This document shows, piece by piece, positions 33,866 through 42,959 of a stretch of 64,000 nucleotides of DNA; position 1 is the stretch's first letter; each line of letters begins with the position of its first letter. Both the position numbers and the translations under genes were made by a program. The notes under the pieces were generated by a model. That model did not search any database and was not told where the DNA came from. It saw nothing but the letters and a program-made list of their open reading frames with translations. Origin of the DNA: Sorangium cellulosum So ce56 (GTDB lineage: Bacteria; Myxococcota_A; Polyangia; Polyangiales; Polyangiaceae); the NCBI RefSeq assembly GCF_000067165.1, contig NC_010162.1, forward strand, positions 11,830,501 through 11,894,500, given 5' to 3'.

Positions 33866-35731
33866 CTACCGTTTGCGATCGAAGCGTTCGTAAAGGCTCC
33901 TCCTCAAGGCGGGGGAAGGGGTCGGCAGCGCGGGGCGCTCGGGCGGTGGAGGCGGCGGCCTGCGGGGCGGCGGGGCCGGCGGCGGCTCGTCCGCCTCGGG
34001 GGAGCGCGCAGGCGAGGCGCTCAGCGTTGGCCTCGGCGGGGGAGGCGGCTCCGGCAGCAGCGGCTCCGGAGGTGGCGCCGCCGGCTCAGGAGCCGGGAGC
34101 GGCGCTGCCGCCGTTTCTGGCGCTTCCACGGCGGCTGGCACGAGCGCAGGGGGGGCCGCGAGCGCGCCGGCGCCGGAGGGGCCGGGCGCGCCGGCGACCG
34201 GCTCCCAGTCGTCTTCCATCGCGAGCGCGAGCGTGCCAGAGCCCGCGCGCTCCTCCGCCGTGACCGGCTCCCGGCTGATCATCGAGGGAGGCAGCGCGCC
34301 GCCCGGGGGCGCCGGCTGGAACGGGAGCGCCGGCTGGTCCGTCGCGCCGGCGTCCTCCTCGGGCAGCAGCGCCAGCGTCGCGGCGGGAGACCCCTTCGGC
34401 CCTTCTTCCACCGAGGAGATCGAGAGGGTCCCCGTGTCGACCCGCGGCCCGTGCGCGCCCTCGGCCGGCCCGGCGATGTCGCCGGGAGCCGACCCGGGGC
34501 GGAACGGCGTCGCCGCCGCCGAGGCGAGGGCAGCGGCCACCGCGCCAGCGTCCGAGAGGCTCACCGTGCGCGCCCCGGCGGCCGGCGCGGCCTGGGTCGC
34601 GCCCAGGGGGTCGCCGCCGTCGCCGTCGCCTCCCACGCCGCGCGCGCGGCCAGCCGCGTCGGCTGCCTTCGCGGGATCCTGGGCCGCGGCGCCCTGCTCC
34701 GCCGGCCTGTCGGGCCACTCGAGCGGCTCGCCGGGGAGCTCGACCCCCGCCACGAGGGTGGCCGCCGCGAGCGCGGCCTCGCCGGGGACGACCAGGCTGC
34801 CCCGGAAGACGAGGGTGCAGCGCTGCTCGTCGCCGTCGATGCGCAGGATGTCCGCGTTCAGCTCGAGCGGGTGGCCCTCGCTCACGCCGAAGGCCGAGAG
34901 GCCGTGGACGCGCGCTCGGCCGCGCGCCTCGGGCAGCCGCGTCCGCAGGCGAGGCAGCGTGGGGTGGAGCCCGTGGAGCTCGATCCACTCGCCGCCGCGC
35001 AGGTAACGTGTCCGCTGATCGGGGGGCGCCGCCTGGTAATAGGCCCACTCGAAGGGATCGGGGATCTCGGCGATGGCGGCGTCGAGCGCCTTGCGGGGCG
35101 TGGCCCCGAGCAGCCGCCTGCGCGCGGGCCAGGCGCGCGCGATGGGCCCGAAGCCGGCCGCGCGCGCCGGCTGGAGGGGATCGACGATGTTCGCCTCGGG
35201 CTCGGACGCGTCGCCCGTCCCCTGCACGCCGAGGAAGTTCTCCTGGTCGTTCTCGCCGCGGAGCGCCCGCTCGTACACGAGCGGCATCCGCTGGAACCCG
35301 GCCCTGTCCTTGACCAGCAGCTCCTTGTCCAGGAGGGGCCCGTCCTCATCGGAGATCGCGAGTCGCACGGGCAAGGCGTGCACGGGCGCGCCGGGCGGAG
35401 GCGCGTGCGCGTGGCCGGTAAAGAGCACGTCGGCGCGCTCCAGGTGCGGCGCCAGATCGCTCGTGAGCCGGACGCTTCGCCCAGGGTTGTTGCCGTGATG
35501 GACCTCGCCCTGGACGACCTGCTGCGGCTCGACCCTGGGCATCTCCGCGTCCGCCGCGAAGGCGAAGGTGGCCTTGACGATGACGGTGATGTGGAGCTCG
35601 CCCCGGCTGCGCCACGCGACGGCGGCGGCGGCTGCTCCGTTCAGCGGCATGACCCTCACGGGCCCGGTCGCGCCGCTCGTCCCACGGTTCATCGCGCTCT
35701 TCGCCGCGTCCTTCGCCGCACCGTTCACCAT
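33866..35731 (-). CDS. DUF2169 family T6SS effector adaptor
   Basis: This is a 621-residue protein. The first ~330 residues are DUF2169: VAWRSRGELHITVIVKATFAF near the start, ADVLFTGHAHAPPGAPV-like sequence near 110, VYERALRG, then GFGPIARAWPARRRLLG and FEWAYYQAAPPDQR. Members are found beside vgrG and PAAR/effector genes and act as adaptors that load effectors on the T6SS spike. The last ~290 residues are Pro/Ala-rich and probably disordered, an unusually long tail. I keep the ATG at 35731; internal ATGs at codons 14 and 28 would also leave the domain whole. vgrG follows 25 bases downstream. No effector lies directly next to the pair; the nearest cargo candidate is the alpha/beta-hydrolase 1.5 kb upstream on the same strand. 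Confidence 0.85.
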   Translation of the reverse strand: MVNGAAKDAAKSAMNRGTSGATGPVRVMPLNGAAAAAVAWRSRGELHITVIVKATFAFAADAEMPRVEPQQVVQGEVHHGNNPGRSVRLTSDLAPHLERADVLFTGHAHAPPPGAPVHALPVRLAISDEDGPLLDKELLVKDRAGFQRMPLVYERALRGENDQENFLGVQGTGDASEPEANIVDPLQPARAAGFGPIARAWPARRRLLGATPRKALDAAIAEIPDPFEWAYYQAAPPDQRTRYLRGGEWIELHGLHPTLPRLRTRLPEARGRARVHGLSAFGVSEGHPLELNADILRIDGDEQRCTLVFRGSLVVPGEAALAAATLVAGVELPGEPLEWPDRPAEQGAAAQDPAKAADAAGRARGVGGDGDGGDPLGATQAAPAAGARTVSLSDAGAVAAALASAAATPFRPGSAPGDIAGPAEGAHGPRVDTGTLSISSVEEGPKGSPAATLALLPEEDAGATDQPALPFQPAPPGGALPPSMISREPVTAEERAGSGTLALAMEDDWEPVAGAPGPSGAGALAAPPALVPAAVEAPETAAAPLPAPEPAAPPPEPLLPEPPPPPRPTLSASPARSPEADEPPPAPPPRRPPPPPPERPALPTPSPALRRSLYERFDRKR

Positions 35732-35802
35732 TCCGCGGCGTTATAGCACGGCTCTCGTCACGAACTTGCCGCCGCACTGCGCCCATGCCACCCACGGCGA
35801 TC

Positions 35803-36141
35803 ATGAAGCCGGCTGGAAACGCTCGTGCGCTGGGATCGGCGCTCGCCCTCCTCGTCATGATTGCCTCGTTCGGCTGCGACACGGTGGCGACGCTCGTCGC
35901 GCCCGCGGTGCCGGTGGTCATCGAGAAGGCGACCGCGCCCGGGGAGCCGGCCGCGCCCGAGGATCCCGCCGCGCCCGAGACGCCCGAGAGCCGGAAGTGC
36001 TGCTTCCGGAGCGGCGAGGGCGCCGCGAAGGTGTGCGAGAGCCAGGAGCGCTGCTGCTCTGGCAGGTACGACCGCAGCGCGTGCGAGGACTCGGGCGGTC
36101 TCTGGTTCAACAGCGCCGACGGCTGCGCCGGCGCCTGCTGA
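35803..36141 (+). CDS. Small Cys-rich lipoprotein
   Basis: This 112-residue predicted lipoprotein begins MKPAGNARALGSALALLVMIASFGC, a signal peptide with lipobox. A Pro/Ala/Glu linker (APGEPAAPEDPAAPETPE) leads to a ~45-residue C-terminal domain with nine Cys (KCCFRSGEG, then ERCCSGRYDRSACEDSGG, ending GCAGAC), presumably disulfide-bonded. I use the ATG at 35803; an ATG at 35785 would add six residues. It is divergent from the DUF2169 gene with about 70 bases between starts. The function is unknown. Confidence 0.75.
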   Translation: MKPAGNARALGSALALLVMIASFGCDTVATLVAPAVPVVIEKATAPGEPAAPEDPAAPETPESRKCCFRSGEGAAKVCESQERCCSGRYDRSACEDSGGLWFNSADGCAGAC

Positions 36142-36165
36142 GCGTCTGACTCGCTCCTGCACCGG

Positions 36166-37188
36166 GTGCGCGACCTCGACACCGACGCCCTGCTCCGGCT
36201 CGTCCAGCGGGCCACGGGCCATGTCCCGTCGTCGATGGTCCCGCTGCGCGGGGGCGCGTCGTGCCGGCGCTATCTGCGCGTCGTGACGCCGGCCGGGACG
36301 GCGGTCGCGATGTTCGCGCCGGGCGCGGGGGCCGACGGCGTCGCGGTCGGCGCCGCTCCCCCGCGGTGGCCGTTCCTGGAGGTGCACGCGCTCCTCCGGG
36401 AGCGCGGCGTCCGGGTGCCGGCGCTGCTCGCCGAGGACTGCGAGCACGGCCTGCTCCTCCTGGAGGATCTCGGGGACGCGACGCTCTCGGCCTTCGTCGA
36501 GCGCGCGCCCGCCCGCCGCGCCGAGGTCTACGCGCTGGCCGCGCGCGATCTCGCCCGGGCGCAGCGGGCGCTCGCGGCGCTCCCGAGCGGCTCGATCGTC
36601 GACTCGTGCGCGCTCGACGAGACGCTCCTGCGCTGGGAGCTCGACCATTTCCGCGCGTGGGCGCTCGACGCGCGCGGGCTCCGGCTGGGCGACGCCGCCC
36701 GGGCCGAGCTCGACGCCGTCTCGGAGCGCCTCGCCCGGCGCATCGCCGCGTGGCCGCGGGGCTTCGTTCACCGCGATTACCAGAGCCAGAACCTCATGGT
36801 CGTGGACGCGGCGGGCGGGGGCCTCGAGATCGCCTGGCTCGACTTCCAGGACGCCCTCCTCGGCCCGCGCGCCTACGATCTCGCGGCGCTCCTCAACGAC
36901 AGCGCCCAGGACCTGGATCGCTCTTTCGTCGAGGCCCGGCTGGACGACTATGCAGCCGCCGCCTCGCTCGATCGGCCGGCGCGCGACGCGCTCGGCCGGG
37001 AGTTCGATGTGCTCACGGTCCAGCGCAAGCTGAAGGACGCCGGCCGTTTCGTCTTTCTCGACCGCATCGGCGTGGATCCTACGTGCCTGCGCTACGTCGA
37101 GCCCGCGCTCGCGAGGGCGCGCGCCGCGCTCGCGAGGATGGGCGACGACGAGGACATGCGGGTGCTGGCGCGGATACTCGCGTGGTGA
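36166..37188 (+). CDS. Aminoglycoside-phosphotransferase-fold sugar kinase (AmgK-like)
   Basis: This is a 340-residue cytoplasmic kinase of the APH fold. The catalytic loop FVHRDYQSQNLMV, the metal site IAWLDFQDALLGPRAYDLAALL and the N-terminal glycine-rich region PLRGGASCRRYLRV are seen. The DFQDA...GPxxYDL motif is characteristic of the AmgK group, which phosphorylates the anomeric position of N-acetylmuramic acid or GlcNAc in peptidoglycan recycling. AmgK usually has a nucleotidyltransferase MurU gene next to it, which is absent here. The start is a GTG at 36166, 24 bases after the lipoprotein stop; the ribosome site is weak. The substrate assignment is tentative. Confidence 0.78.
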   Translation: MRDLDTDALLRLVQRATGHVPSSMVPLRGGASCRRYLRVVTPAGTAVAMFAPGAGADGVAVGAAPPRWPFLEVHALLRERGVRVPALLAEDCEHGLLLLEDLGDATLSAFVERAPARRAEVYALAARDLARAQRALAALPSGSIVDSCALDETLLRWELDHFRAWALDARGLRLGDAARAELDAVSERLARRIAAWPRGFVHRDYQSQNLMVVDAAGGGLEIAWLDFQDALLGPRAYDLAALLNDSAQDLDRSFVEARLDDYAAAASLDRPARDALGREFDVLTVQRKLKDAGRFVFLDRIGVDPTCLRYVEPALARARAALARMGDDEDMRVLARILAW

Positions 37189-37240
37189 GAGAATTTACAT
37201 GCCCGGTCGTCGGCCGGCCGGACCTCGGCCTCGGTGCGGC

Positions 37241-38605
37241 TCAGAGATCCGACTCCTCCAGAAAGCGCTGGAGGAACGTGACGGCGGCTTGCCCTCCAGC
37301 CTCCGGGAAGCCCCCGAACATCGCGAACTGGTGCCATACCCAGCCGGCGTTCAGATAGGTATCCTTCTCGCTCGCCTCGAGCGAGGAGCACACGTGATCC
37401 CAGCGCGGGTTCGCCCCGGGGAGATAGCCGCTCTTGTCGGGCGGCAGGCTGGTCAGGCGCGCTTCCCTGGAGGGGCCAGGGAGCTTTTGCTGGAGCGCCG
37501 CGTTCGCGTCGAGCTGGTGGCCGCCGGTCATTCGCAGGCGGCGCGAGGCGTCGCCGCCGAGCCAGCGCACGAGCAAGGCCTCGTTCTTGGCGATGCCGCG
37601 GGCGTCGAACGCGAACACCTCGCTCACGCGGTCCTTGTTGGCCGCGAGCGCCTGCCACAGGGCCAGTCCGCCGGCGCTGAAGCCCGCGAGGCCGAGCTTC
37701 CCGAGCCGCGGCCCGCCCTGTCCCGTGCCGATCTTCTGCGCGCCGCAGAGGAAGCGGAGCGCCGCCTCGGCGAGGCCGGGCAGGCTCGCTGTCGTGGCGG
37801 CGCCGAAGCTCGCCCCGCTCGGCCACGGGTGCAGCATGACCACCGCCCTGCCGCTCGCGGCGAGCGCCTCCTCGAAGCCGCAGCGGACATAGACCCAGCG
37901 GGACTGGTCGCGCGGATCGCGCTCGAACACGTCGCGCGCCCAGAACGACGCACCGGGAGACGGGTCGGGCGCGAGCAGGTATCGATTCAGCCCGAACATC
38001 TCGTGGCGCTGGTCGACCCGGGTATAGGCGTACCCTTCCGGCCGGTAGAACACGAGGGCCGAGATCCCGCCGTCCGGCGGCGCCTTGCAGGCCTCCGGGA
38101 CGCTCGCGAACCAGATCTTCGGATCTCCCGCGGTGGCGCCGAGGGCCACGAGCTCGGTCCCGGGACGGTGCTCGCTCCGGTACTCGTCCGCATACCCGGC
38201 GTAGGCCATCCAGAACGGGGTGATATCGACGAAATCCGTCCTGATCTGGGCGAGCGCGAGGCCGGGCGCCGATTGCACGTCGACGAGCGGGTGAGCCTGC
38301 CCGAGCTCCGGGTCCGGGGCGGGGCTGAGCGCCGTTCCGCCGCTCGCCACGTCGAATGCCTGGTCGACCGACAGGACCTCTTCCTCCAGGGCGGGGACGT
38401 CCTCGAAGGCGTCGAACGCCGCCGAGAAGCGCGCGCTGAGCGCGACGCGCGCCGCCCCGGCGGGGATCACGAACTCGCGCCGCCCCGGGCCCGAGCCGGC
38501 GAGCGGCAGCGGCGCGTCGTCGGCCGTCGCCTGCACGTCGGCGAGCGCATCGGGCAGAAGCGGGCTGCCCGCATTGCGCCAGGTGACCCGGAGCCTCAGC
38601 GCCAT
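37241..38605 (-). CDS. Alpha/beta-hydrolase-like protein
   Basis: This is a 454-residue protein without a signal peptide. The C-terminal ~250 residues show an alpha/beta-hydrolase pattern: VVMLHPWPSGASFG, then the nucleophile elbow LGLAGFSAGGLALW with Ser in GxSxG. A Glu/Asp (VFAFDARG) and a late His (WVWHQFAMFGG) could complete the triad. The N-terminal ~170 residues look like a beta-rich domain with aromatic motifs (ITPFWMAYAGYADEY). The ATG at 38605 follows in-frame Pro/Arg filler, so it is preferred. No similarity to a named lipase was recognised. Lying 1.5 kb upstream of the T6SS adaptor on the same strand, it might be a secreted lipase effector; that is inference. Confidence 0.65.
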   Translation of the reverse strand: MALRLRVTWRNAGSPLLPDALADVQATADDAPLPLAGSGPGRREFVIPAGAARVALSARFSAAFDAFEDVPALEEEVLSVDQAFDVASGGTALSPAPDPELGQAHPLVDVQSAPGLALAQIRTDFVDITPFWMAYAGYADEYRSEHRPGTELVALGATAGDPKIWFASVPEACKAPPDGGISALVFYRPEGYAYTRVDQRHEMFGLNRYLLAPDPSPGASFWARDVFERDPRDQSRWVYVRCGFEEALAASGRAVVMLHPWPSGASFGAATTASLPGLAEAALRFLCGAQKIGTGQGGPRLGKLGLAGFSAGGLALWQALAANKDRVSEVFAFDARGIAKNEALLVRWLGGDASRRLRMTGGHQLDANAALQQKLPGPSREARLTSLPPDKSGYLPGANPRWDHVCSSLEASEKDTYLNAGWVWHQFAMFGGFPEAGGQAAVTFLQRFLEESDL

Positions 38606-38895
38606 GCGGCGCCCCGGATCGGACGGCGCGTCCGGCGAGGAGGGAGCGCGGCGGCGTGGAGGGGGTCGACCGGGCCATTGCCGGCGAAGGGGGAGCGCTG
38701 CGGGGCGGAGGGCACGGGGCGCCCACGGTACCAGAGGGCGCGGGCCGCGGGCGAGCGCGACCGGGCGCGGAGGCCGCGCGGGGAGCCGCGAGATGGGCGC
38801 TTCCCGTGTCGTTCGGCCGATCCTGCCGGCCGGCGCGCCGCGCCGCCGGGGGCTGTCTGGCCTCCTCGGCTGGCGCGGCGCCAATCGGCTGGAGC

Positions 38896-40401
38896 TCAGC
38901 GGTTGCCGTTCGCGCAGTACCCGAACTCGACGTTCGTTCCAGGTCTGATCTTCGCGTTCCAGCTCACGCCGGTGAACACGAAGTCGGTGCCTTGCTTGAC
39001 GGCGTTGGTGTTCCAGAAGTCACGGAGCGTCGCGCCGTTCGAGGGCACGTAGAGCTTCCACGTGGTCTCGCCGCTGTCGGTCTTCGTCAGCTTGATGTTG
39101 TTGCAGTAGCCGCCCGTCCACGTCGAGTTGGGGGTGATGCTGACGGTGATGTTGCCGCCCTCCACGCGCACGCCGGTCCCGGGGTTGCCCCCGCCGCTGC
39201 CGCCGCCGGTGCTGCTGCTGCTGCTGCTGCTCGACGAGGACGTGGTGGTGCCGCCGCCGCCGCCACCGCTGCCGGAGGTGCTCGAGCTGGAGCTGGAGGT
39301 GCTCGAGCTGGAGCTGGAGGTGGTGCTGCTGGAGCTGGAGGTGGTGCTGCTGGAGCTGGAGCTGCTGGAGCTGGAGCTGGAGCTGCTGCTGCCCTTCACC
39401 CGGGCGATGAAGCTGTCATAGCCGGCGACGTCGCCCGTCTGGGAGAGCATGACGATCGCGACGCCCATATCGACGGCCTTGGCGACGTTGCTCTCGTTCA
39501 GCCAGGTGGAATCGACGTTGATCGGGCCGCCGCCGAACGTGTACGCGTCCACGATGACGAGCGGCAGGCTGAGCGCGGTGGTGATCTCCTTGTAGGTGAA
39601 GTTGTCGATCTTGCCCGTGGTGAACGGGAATTGCTTGCCCGTGAGGCCGACGTACTTGACCACGCTGCGATCCCAGCCGTCGTAGAAGTCGCCGACCGAC
39701 GACGCCCATTTTGTGGCCGACGGGCTGAACCACGGGCTGAAGTCGATGACCACCTTGCACGAGGGGCAGCCCGACTTGATGGCGCCGAGGATCTGGTTGA
39801 TGTAGCTGTCGGACTCCGTCTCCGTGAGCGCGTTCTGCTGCGCCGTCTGCGAGAACTGGTACCAGTCCGGCTCGATGTGGATCAGCGCCTCGCGCCCTCC
39901 GAGGGCCGCGCCGATCCCTGCCGCCGCCTTCTGGTAGGCGCTCGCCATCGAGCCGATGTTGGCGCGCACGTACGCCGCGCCCCTCTGGCACAGCGGCGCG
40001 CCGCTGTTGCCGTCGCAATCGTTCTCGGATCCGAGCCCCTTCTTCGTCATGTCCGTGGCGATGTAGCCGAAGAAGTAGGGGGTCTTCCCCGCGTTGACGA
40101 TCTGCTGAAGCTTGGTCTTGTGTGTGCTGGTGAAGCCGCCAGATTGCAGCCAGTCCCCGACGGCGACCACATCGACGTTGGCGGGTCCGGACTGGGGCGG
40201 CGACCAGGTCTGGCTCCACTGCGGAGCGACGCCGAAGCGCATCTGCGATGCCGCCGCGGCCGCCGCTGCCTCATCGGCGAAAATCTCGTCCTCTTCGGAG
40301 GCGCTGGAACCATCGTCCGCGACAACGATGCACCCGCCGACAGCGGCGAGCAGGCACAGAGCTGCCCCAGCACCGAAAAGCGAACCCTTGATCTTCGTCA
40401 T
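38896..40401 (-). CDS. Secreted lipoprotein with C-terminal cellulose-binding domain
   Basis: This 501-residue predicted lipoprotein (GSLFGAGAALCLLAAVGGC) has three parts. Residues ~50-330 form a catalytic-like domain with glycoside-hydrolase features (EALIHIEPDWYQF, VVIDFSPWFSPSA, YVGLTGKQFPF), possibly a TIM barrel; the family was not identified. A Ser/Thr/Gly linker of about 75 residues is coded at about 39170-39400. The last ~95 residues (ITVSITPNSTWTGGYCNNI, then VFTGVSWNAKIRPGTNVEFGYC) match a family-2-type carbohydrate-binding module with its paired Cys. The ATG at 40401 has GGAGA at good distance. It likely binds or degrades plant polysaccharide at the cell surface. The gene is monocistronic and divergent from the ABC ATPase gene. 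Confidence 0.82.
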   Translation of the reverse strand: MTKIKGSLFGAGAALCLLAAVGGCIVVADDGSSASEEDEIFADEAAAAAAASQMRFGVAPQWSQTWSPPQSGPANVDVVAVGDWLQSGGFTSTHKTKLQQIVNAGKTPYFFGYIATDMTKKGLGSENDCDGNSGAPLCQRGAAYVRANIGSMASAYQKAAAGIGAALGGREALIHIEPDWYQFSQTAQQNALTETESDSYINQILGAIKSGCPSCKVVIDFSPWFSPSATKWASSVGDFYDGWDRSVVKYVGLTGKQFPFTTGKIDNFTYKEITTALSLPLVIVDAYTFGGGPINVDSTWLNESNVAKAVDMGVAIVMLSQTGDVAGYDSFIARVKGSSSSSSSSSSSSSSSTTSSSSSTTSSSSSSTSSSSSSTSGSGGGGGGTTTSSSSSSSSSSTGGGSGGGNPGTGVRVEGGNITVSITPNSTWTGGYCNNIKLTKTDSGETTWKLYVPSNGATLRDFWNTNAVKQGTDFVFTGVSWNAKIRPGTNVEFGYCANGNR

Positions 40402-40728
40402 TGTCAATCTCCAAGTGTCCGAGCGGCTCCGCGCCGCATCGGATTTTTCCACTCCCGAGTGCCAGCATCGGCTTGGCACGGGGCGCTTGTTGAAAGGAAG
40501 GTTCGGAGAGCGTTGCAACGGTCGGGCCACCGTCTCTCCAGAGCGGAGAACGCCGGTTCACGGGCGCATTCCGACGGTGCCTGTCCGCGAGAGATGGAGA
40601 GTGGGCCGATGGAGTGGATCGCCGAACCGGGGCACGGATGATCCACCGCGAACGGCCTGATTTCTCGGTGCGGGACGCCGGCAAGCGGGTAGTCTGCGCG
40701 CGATGAACCAGGACCGTGGAGTGGAGCG
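40402..40728. other. Divergent promoter region, no gene seen
   Basis: About 330 bases between the cellulose-binding lipoprotein (minus) and the ABC ATPase gene (plus). It must contain both promoters. No operator palindrome, riboswitch-like structure or small coding frame could be supported. Confidence 0.4.
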
Positions 40729-41523
40729 ATGAGCGCGCCCGCGCTCATCGAGATCGAGGACGCCGAGGTCTTCCGCGGCGACACGCGCGTCTTCGAGGGG
40801 CTGTCGCTGCGCATCGAGCAGGGCGAGAACACCGCGATCCTCGGGCCCAACGGCGCCGGGAAGTCGACCCTGCTGAGGCTGCTCTCACGGGAAATCTATC
40901 CGGTCCACCGTGAAGGCTCGCATGTGCGGATACTCGGTCGCGAAAGGTGGGAGGTGTCCGCACTGCGGCGCAGGTTAGGGCTCGTGTCGTACGAGCTGCA
41001 GATGGCCTATCCCCGGGGTGTGCGGGGCTCCGACATGGTGCTCTCCGGCTACTTCGCGAGCGCCGGGCTGCACGAGCACGAGCCGGCGACGGACGCGCAG
41101 CGCCGGCGCGCCGAGGAGGTGCTCCGCGATCTCGGCGTCGCGCACCTCGGCGACAAGGCCATCGCGGAGATGTCGGCCGGCGAGCAGCGGCGCTGTCTGC
41201 TCGGGCGCGCCCTCGTGCACGACCCGGAGGCGCTGGTGTTCGACGAGCCGACGACGAGCCTCGATCTGAAGGCCGCGTTCGAGCTCATCGATCTGCTCAG
41301 GCGCCTCGCGCGGCGGGGCAAGACGCTGATCCTGGTGACGCACCATGTGCAGGAGATCCCGCCGGAGATCGGGCGGGTCGTCCTGCTGCGGAGGGGCCGC
41401 GTCTTCGCCGATGGCCCGAAGCGCGCGGTGCTGACCGACGACAACCTGTCGCGCCTGTTCGACGTGCCGCTCACCGTGGTCGAGCGCGACGGCTTCTTTC
41501 AGGTCTTCCCCCGCTCGCCCTGA
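40729..41523 (+). CDS. ABC transporter-type ATP-binding protein
   Basis: A single 264-residue ATPase domain. Walker A GPNGAGKST is near residue 38, the signature EMSAGEQRRCLLGRAL near 148, Walker B ALVFDEPTTSLD near 168, and the H-loop TLILVTHHVQEIP near 205. The signature has SAGEQ in place of SGGQQ, as in the stand-alone YlmA/ModF-like ATPases. No permease gene adjoins it, so it may work alone (a ribosome- or molybdate-related ModF-like role) or with a distant membrane partner. The ATG at 40729 has GTGGAG just upstream. Confidence 0.9.
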   Translation: MSAPALIEIEDAEVFRGDTRVFEGLSLRIEQGENTAILGPNGAGKSTLLRLLSREIYPVHREGSHVRILGRERWEVSALRRRLGLVSYELQMAYPRGVRGSDMVLSGYFASAGLHEHEPATDAQRRRAEEVLRDLGVAHLGDKAIAEMSAGEQRRCLLGRALVHDPEALVFDEPTTSLDLKAAFELIDLLRRLARRGKTLILVTHHVQEIPPEIGRVVLLRRGRVFADGPKRAVLTDDNLSRLFDVPLTVVERDGFFQVFPRSP

Positions 41524-41550
41524 GCGGCGTCTCGAGGCGTCTATCGCTGG

Positions 41551-41587
41551 GACGCGCGGCGCGAGCGGGAGCCGCTCGTCGCGCGTC
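41551..41587. terminator. Bidirectional hairpin between convergent genes
   Basis: GACGCGCG (41551-41558) and CGAGCGG (41562-41568) pair with CCGCTCG (41572-41578) and CGCGCGTC (41580-41587), a 15-pair stem with a small internal bulge and a three-base loop. It lies between the ABC ATPase stop (41523) and the stop of the minus-strand membrane protein (41599). Confidence 0.65.
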
Positions 41588-41598
41588 AGTCAAATGGC

Positions 41599-42258
41599 TC
41601 ACCCTGAATCGCGAGGACAGGTCATGACCATCGTGGCCTGGTACGGCGTGCTCCGATCGGAGGGCTCCGGGAGCAGGATCTCTCGATTGCAGCTGACTTC
41701 GTAGTTGTGCTCCACGGCGGTCGACCAATTGTTGACCGCTTCGTCGTAATTCTTCCACTCCAAGACGGCGGCGCAGGTGTTGGTCCGACAATCTACGTCG
41801 CGCACGTCAAAGCTCCCCGAGCCGACGGTGCGTATCTCCTTCAGCAGGGAGGCTCGTGCTTGGGGAGCCCACGTGGCATCCTCGGCCGCACGCTGATGCG
41901 CCGCGATGATCTCGCGATGGTGACTTTCTTTCTGGGCTTTCCACTCCACGGGGTCGGGCATCTCGGTACGCTCGTGGGAGTCCTTTTGATCCGAGTCTTG
42001 CTGCTCGTCTCGCTCTTCCAGCGCCGATAGACGCTGCTTCAGCTCCCTCAGGTCCGTCGCGCCGATCCCCGGGTTCACGCTGCTGATAGATCGAGGAACA
42101 TAGTGCGTTCTGGATTCGCCGGCGACGGCCGTGCTCTTTCGCGACTTTTCGTCCGTGGCTTCACGGGAGACAATCACTGTCGCTATCGCTCCGGCGAGAG
42201 CGCCCGCCAGAATGGGCATCATGGCCGAGATGACGCTACGAAAAGAAATCACGGACAT
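41599..42258 (-). CDS. Membrane-anchored hypothetical protein
   Basis: This is a 219-residue protein with one N-terminal membrane helix (MMPILAGALAGAIATVIVS). It continues with a short coiled coil (LRELKQRLSALEERDEQQ) and a C-terminal domain with two Cys (VRDVDCRTNTCAAVLEW) and a third near the end, probably outside the cytoplasm. Two starts are possible: the ATG at 42258, whose GGAG abuts the codon, and the ATG at 42297, which adds 13 residues and has no clear ribosome site. The Cys-containing domain resembles C-terminal domains of many myxobacterial anchored proteins of unknown role. It is separated by about 190 bases from the next gene on the same strand. Confidence 0.7.
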   Translation of the reverse strand: MSVISFRSVISAMMPILAGALAGAIATVIVSREATDEKSRKSTAVAGESRTHYVPRSISSVNPGIGATDLRELKQRLSALEERDEQQDSDQKDSHERTEMPDPVEWKAQKESHHREIIAAHQRAAEDATWAPQARASLLKEIRTVGSGSFDVRDVDCRTNTCAAVLEWKNYDEAVNNWSTAVEHNYEVSCNREILLPEPSDRSTPYQATMVMTCPRDSG

Positions 42259-42446
42259 CTCCTGTTGTTGGGATGCGGTCGACGAGGTCGAGCGCATCCG
42301 CTTCAGTAAACGGCGCGCCTGCTCGAATGGCGCCCGGCGCTGGGCTTCGCTGTTTGATTGTAATGAATAGAAGGGGGCAACTCGGCGTTCCCTCTCGCGA
42401 TACGCAGCTCGTCGCCCCCTTCTGGTGTTATCGCAGATCTTGTCTG

Positions 42447-42959
42447 CTAGTCCGCGGTGTAGTAGCCCCTGACGGTGCTCGCGTTGGTCCCCTTCGGCGG
42501 CAGTTTGATACGAATGTATCCGAAGTCCGCGTAGTTGGAGCTCGTCCAGTACGTCAGCGGCGGGCTGAGCGTGTAGTTTCCGTTCCCCGACGTGCTCACC
42601 GGCGTGGTGCAGGCTCCACCCGTGGATCCATAGTACTGCACGCAAGTGGACGCGTCGACCTCGGCCGATTGACCCGAGATGCTGATGCCGCCATTGTAGC
42701 CGTGAATGTTCAGCGTAGCGATGTCCTGCTTACGGAAGCGATCATCGTCGGTGACCGGGCAAGAGACGCTCTCCGCGCCGCTCGTTGAACTGTTGGAGAT
42801 GGCGCCCCCGATGGCAATCAAATTGCCGGTCGAGGTTCCATTTCCGTAGGCGCAGTTGGTCCCCGAGACGCGCTCGTGCAGCGCCGCCGCGTCGGAGGAA
42901 TTGGCCAGAGCTGCGCTTACGACCGCGCCGACGATGAAGAGGGGAATCGACTTGTACAT
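42447..42959 (-). CDS. Small secreted protein
   Basis: This 170-residue exported protein has the signal peptide MYKSIPLFIVGAVVSAALANSSDA. The mature part has two Cys pairs (GTNCAYGNG with ESVSCPVTDD; STCVQYYG with GGACTTP) and ends in a beta-rich stretch (YADFGYIRIKLPP). Families of such small Cys-paired secreted proteins are common in myxobacteria; their role is unknown. The ATG at 42959 has GAAGGA eight bases away, a good ribosome site. Its base composition is lower in GC than its neighbours. A cluster of CATGTCAC palindromes lies about 380 bases upstream of its start. Confidence 0.78.
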   Translation of the reverse strand: MYKSIPLFIVGAVVSAALANSSDAAALHERVSGTNCAYGNGTSTGNLIAIGGAISNSSTSGAESVSCPVTDDDRFRKQDIATLNIHGYNGGISISGQSAEVDASTCVQYYGSTGGACTTPVSTSGNGNYTLSPPLTYWTSSNYADFGYIRIKLPPKGTNASTVRGYYTAD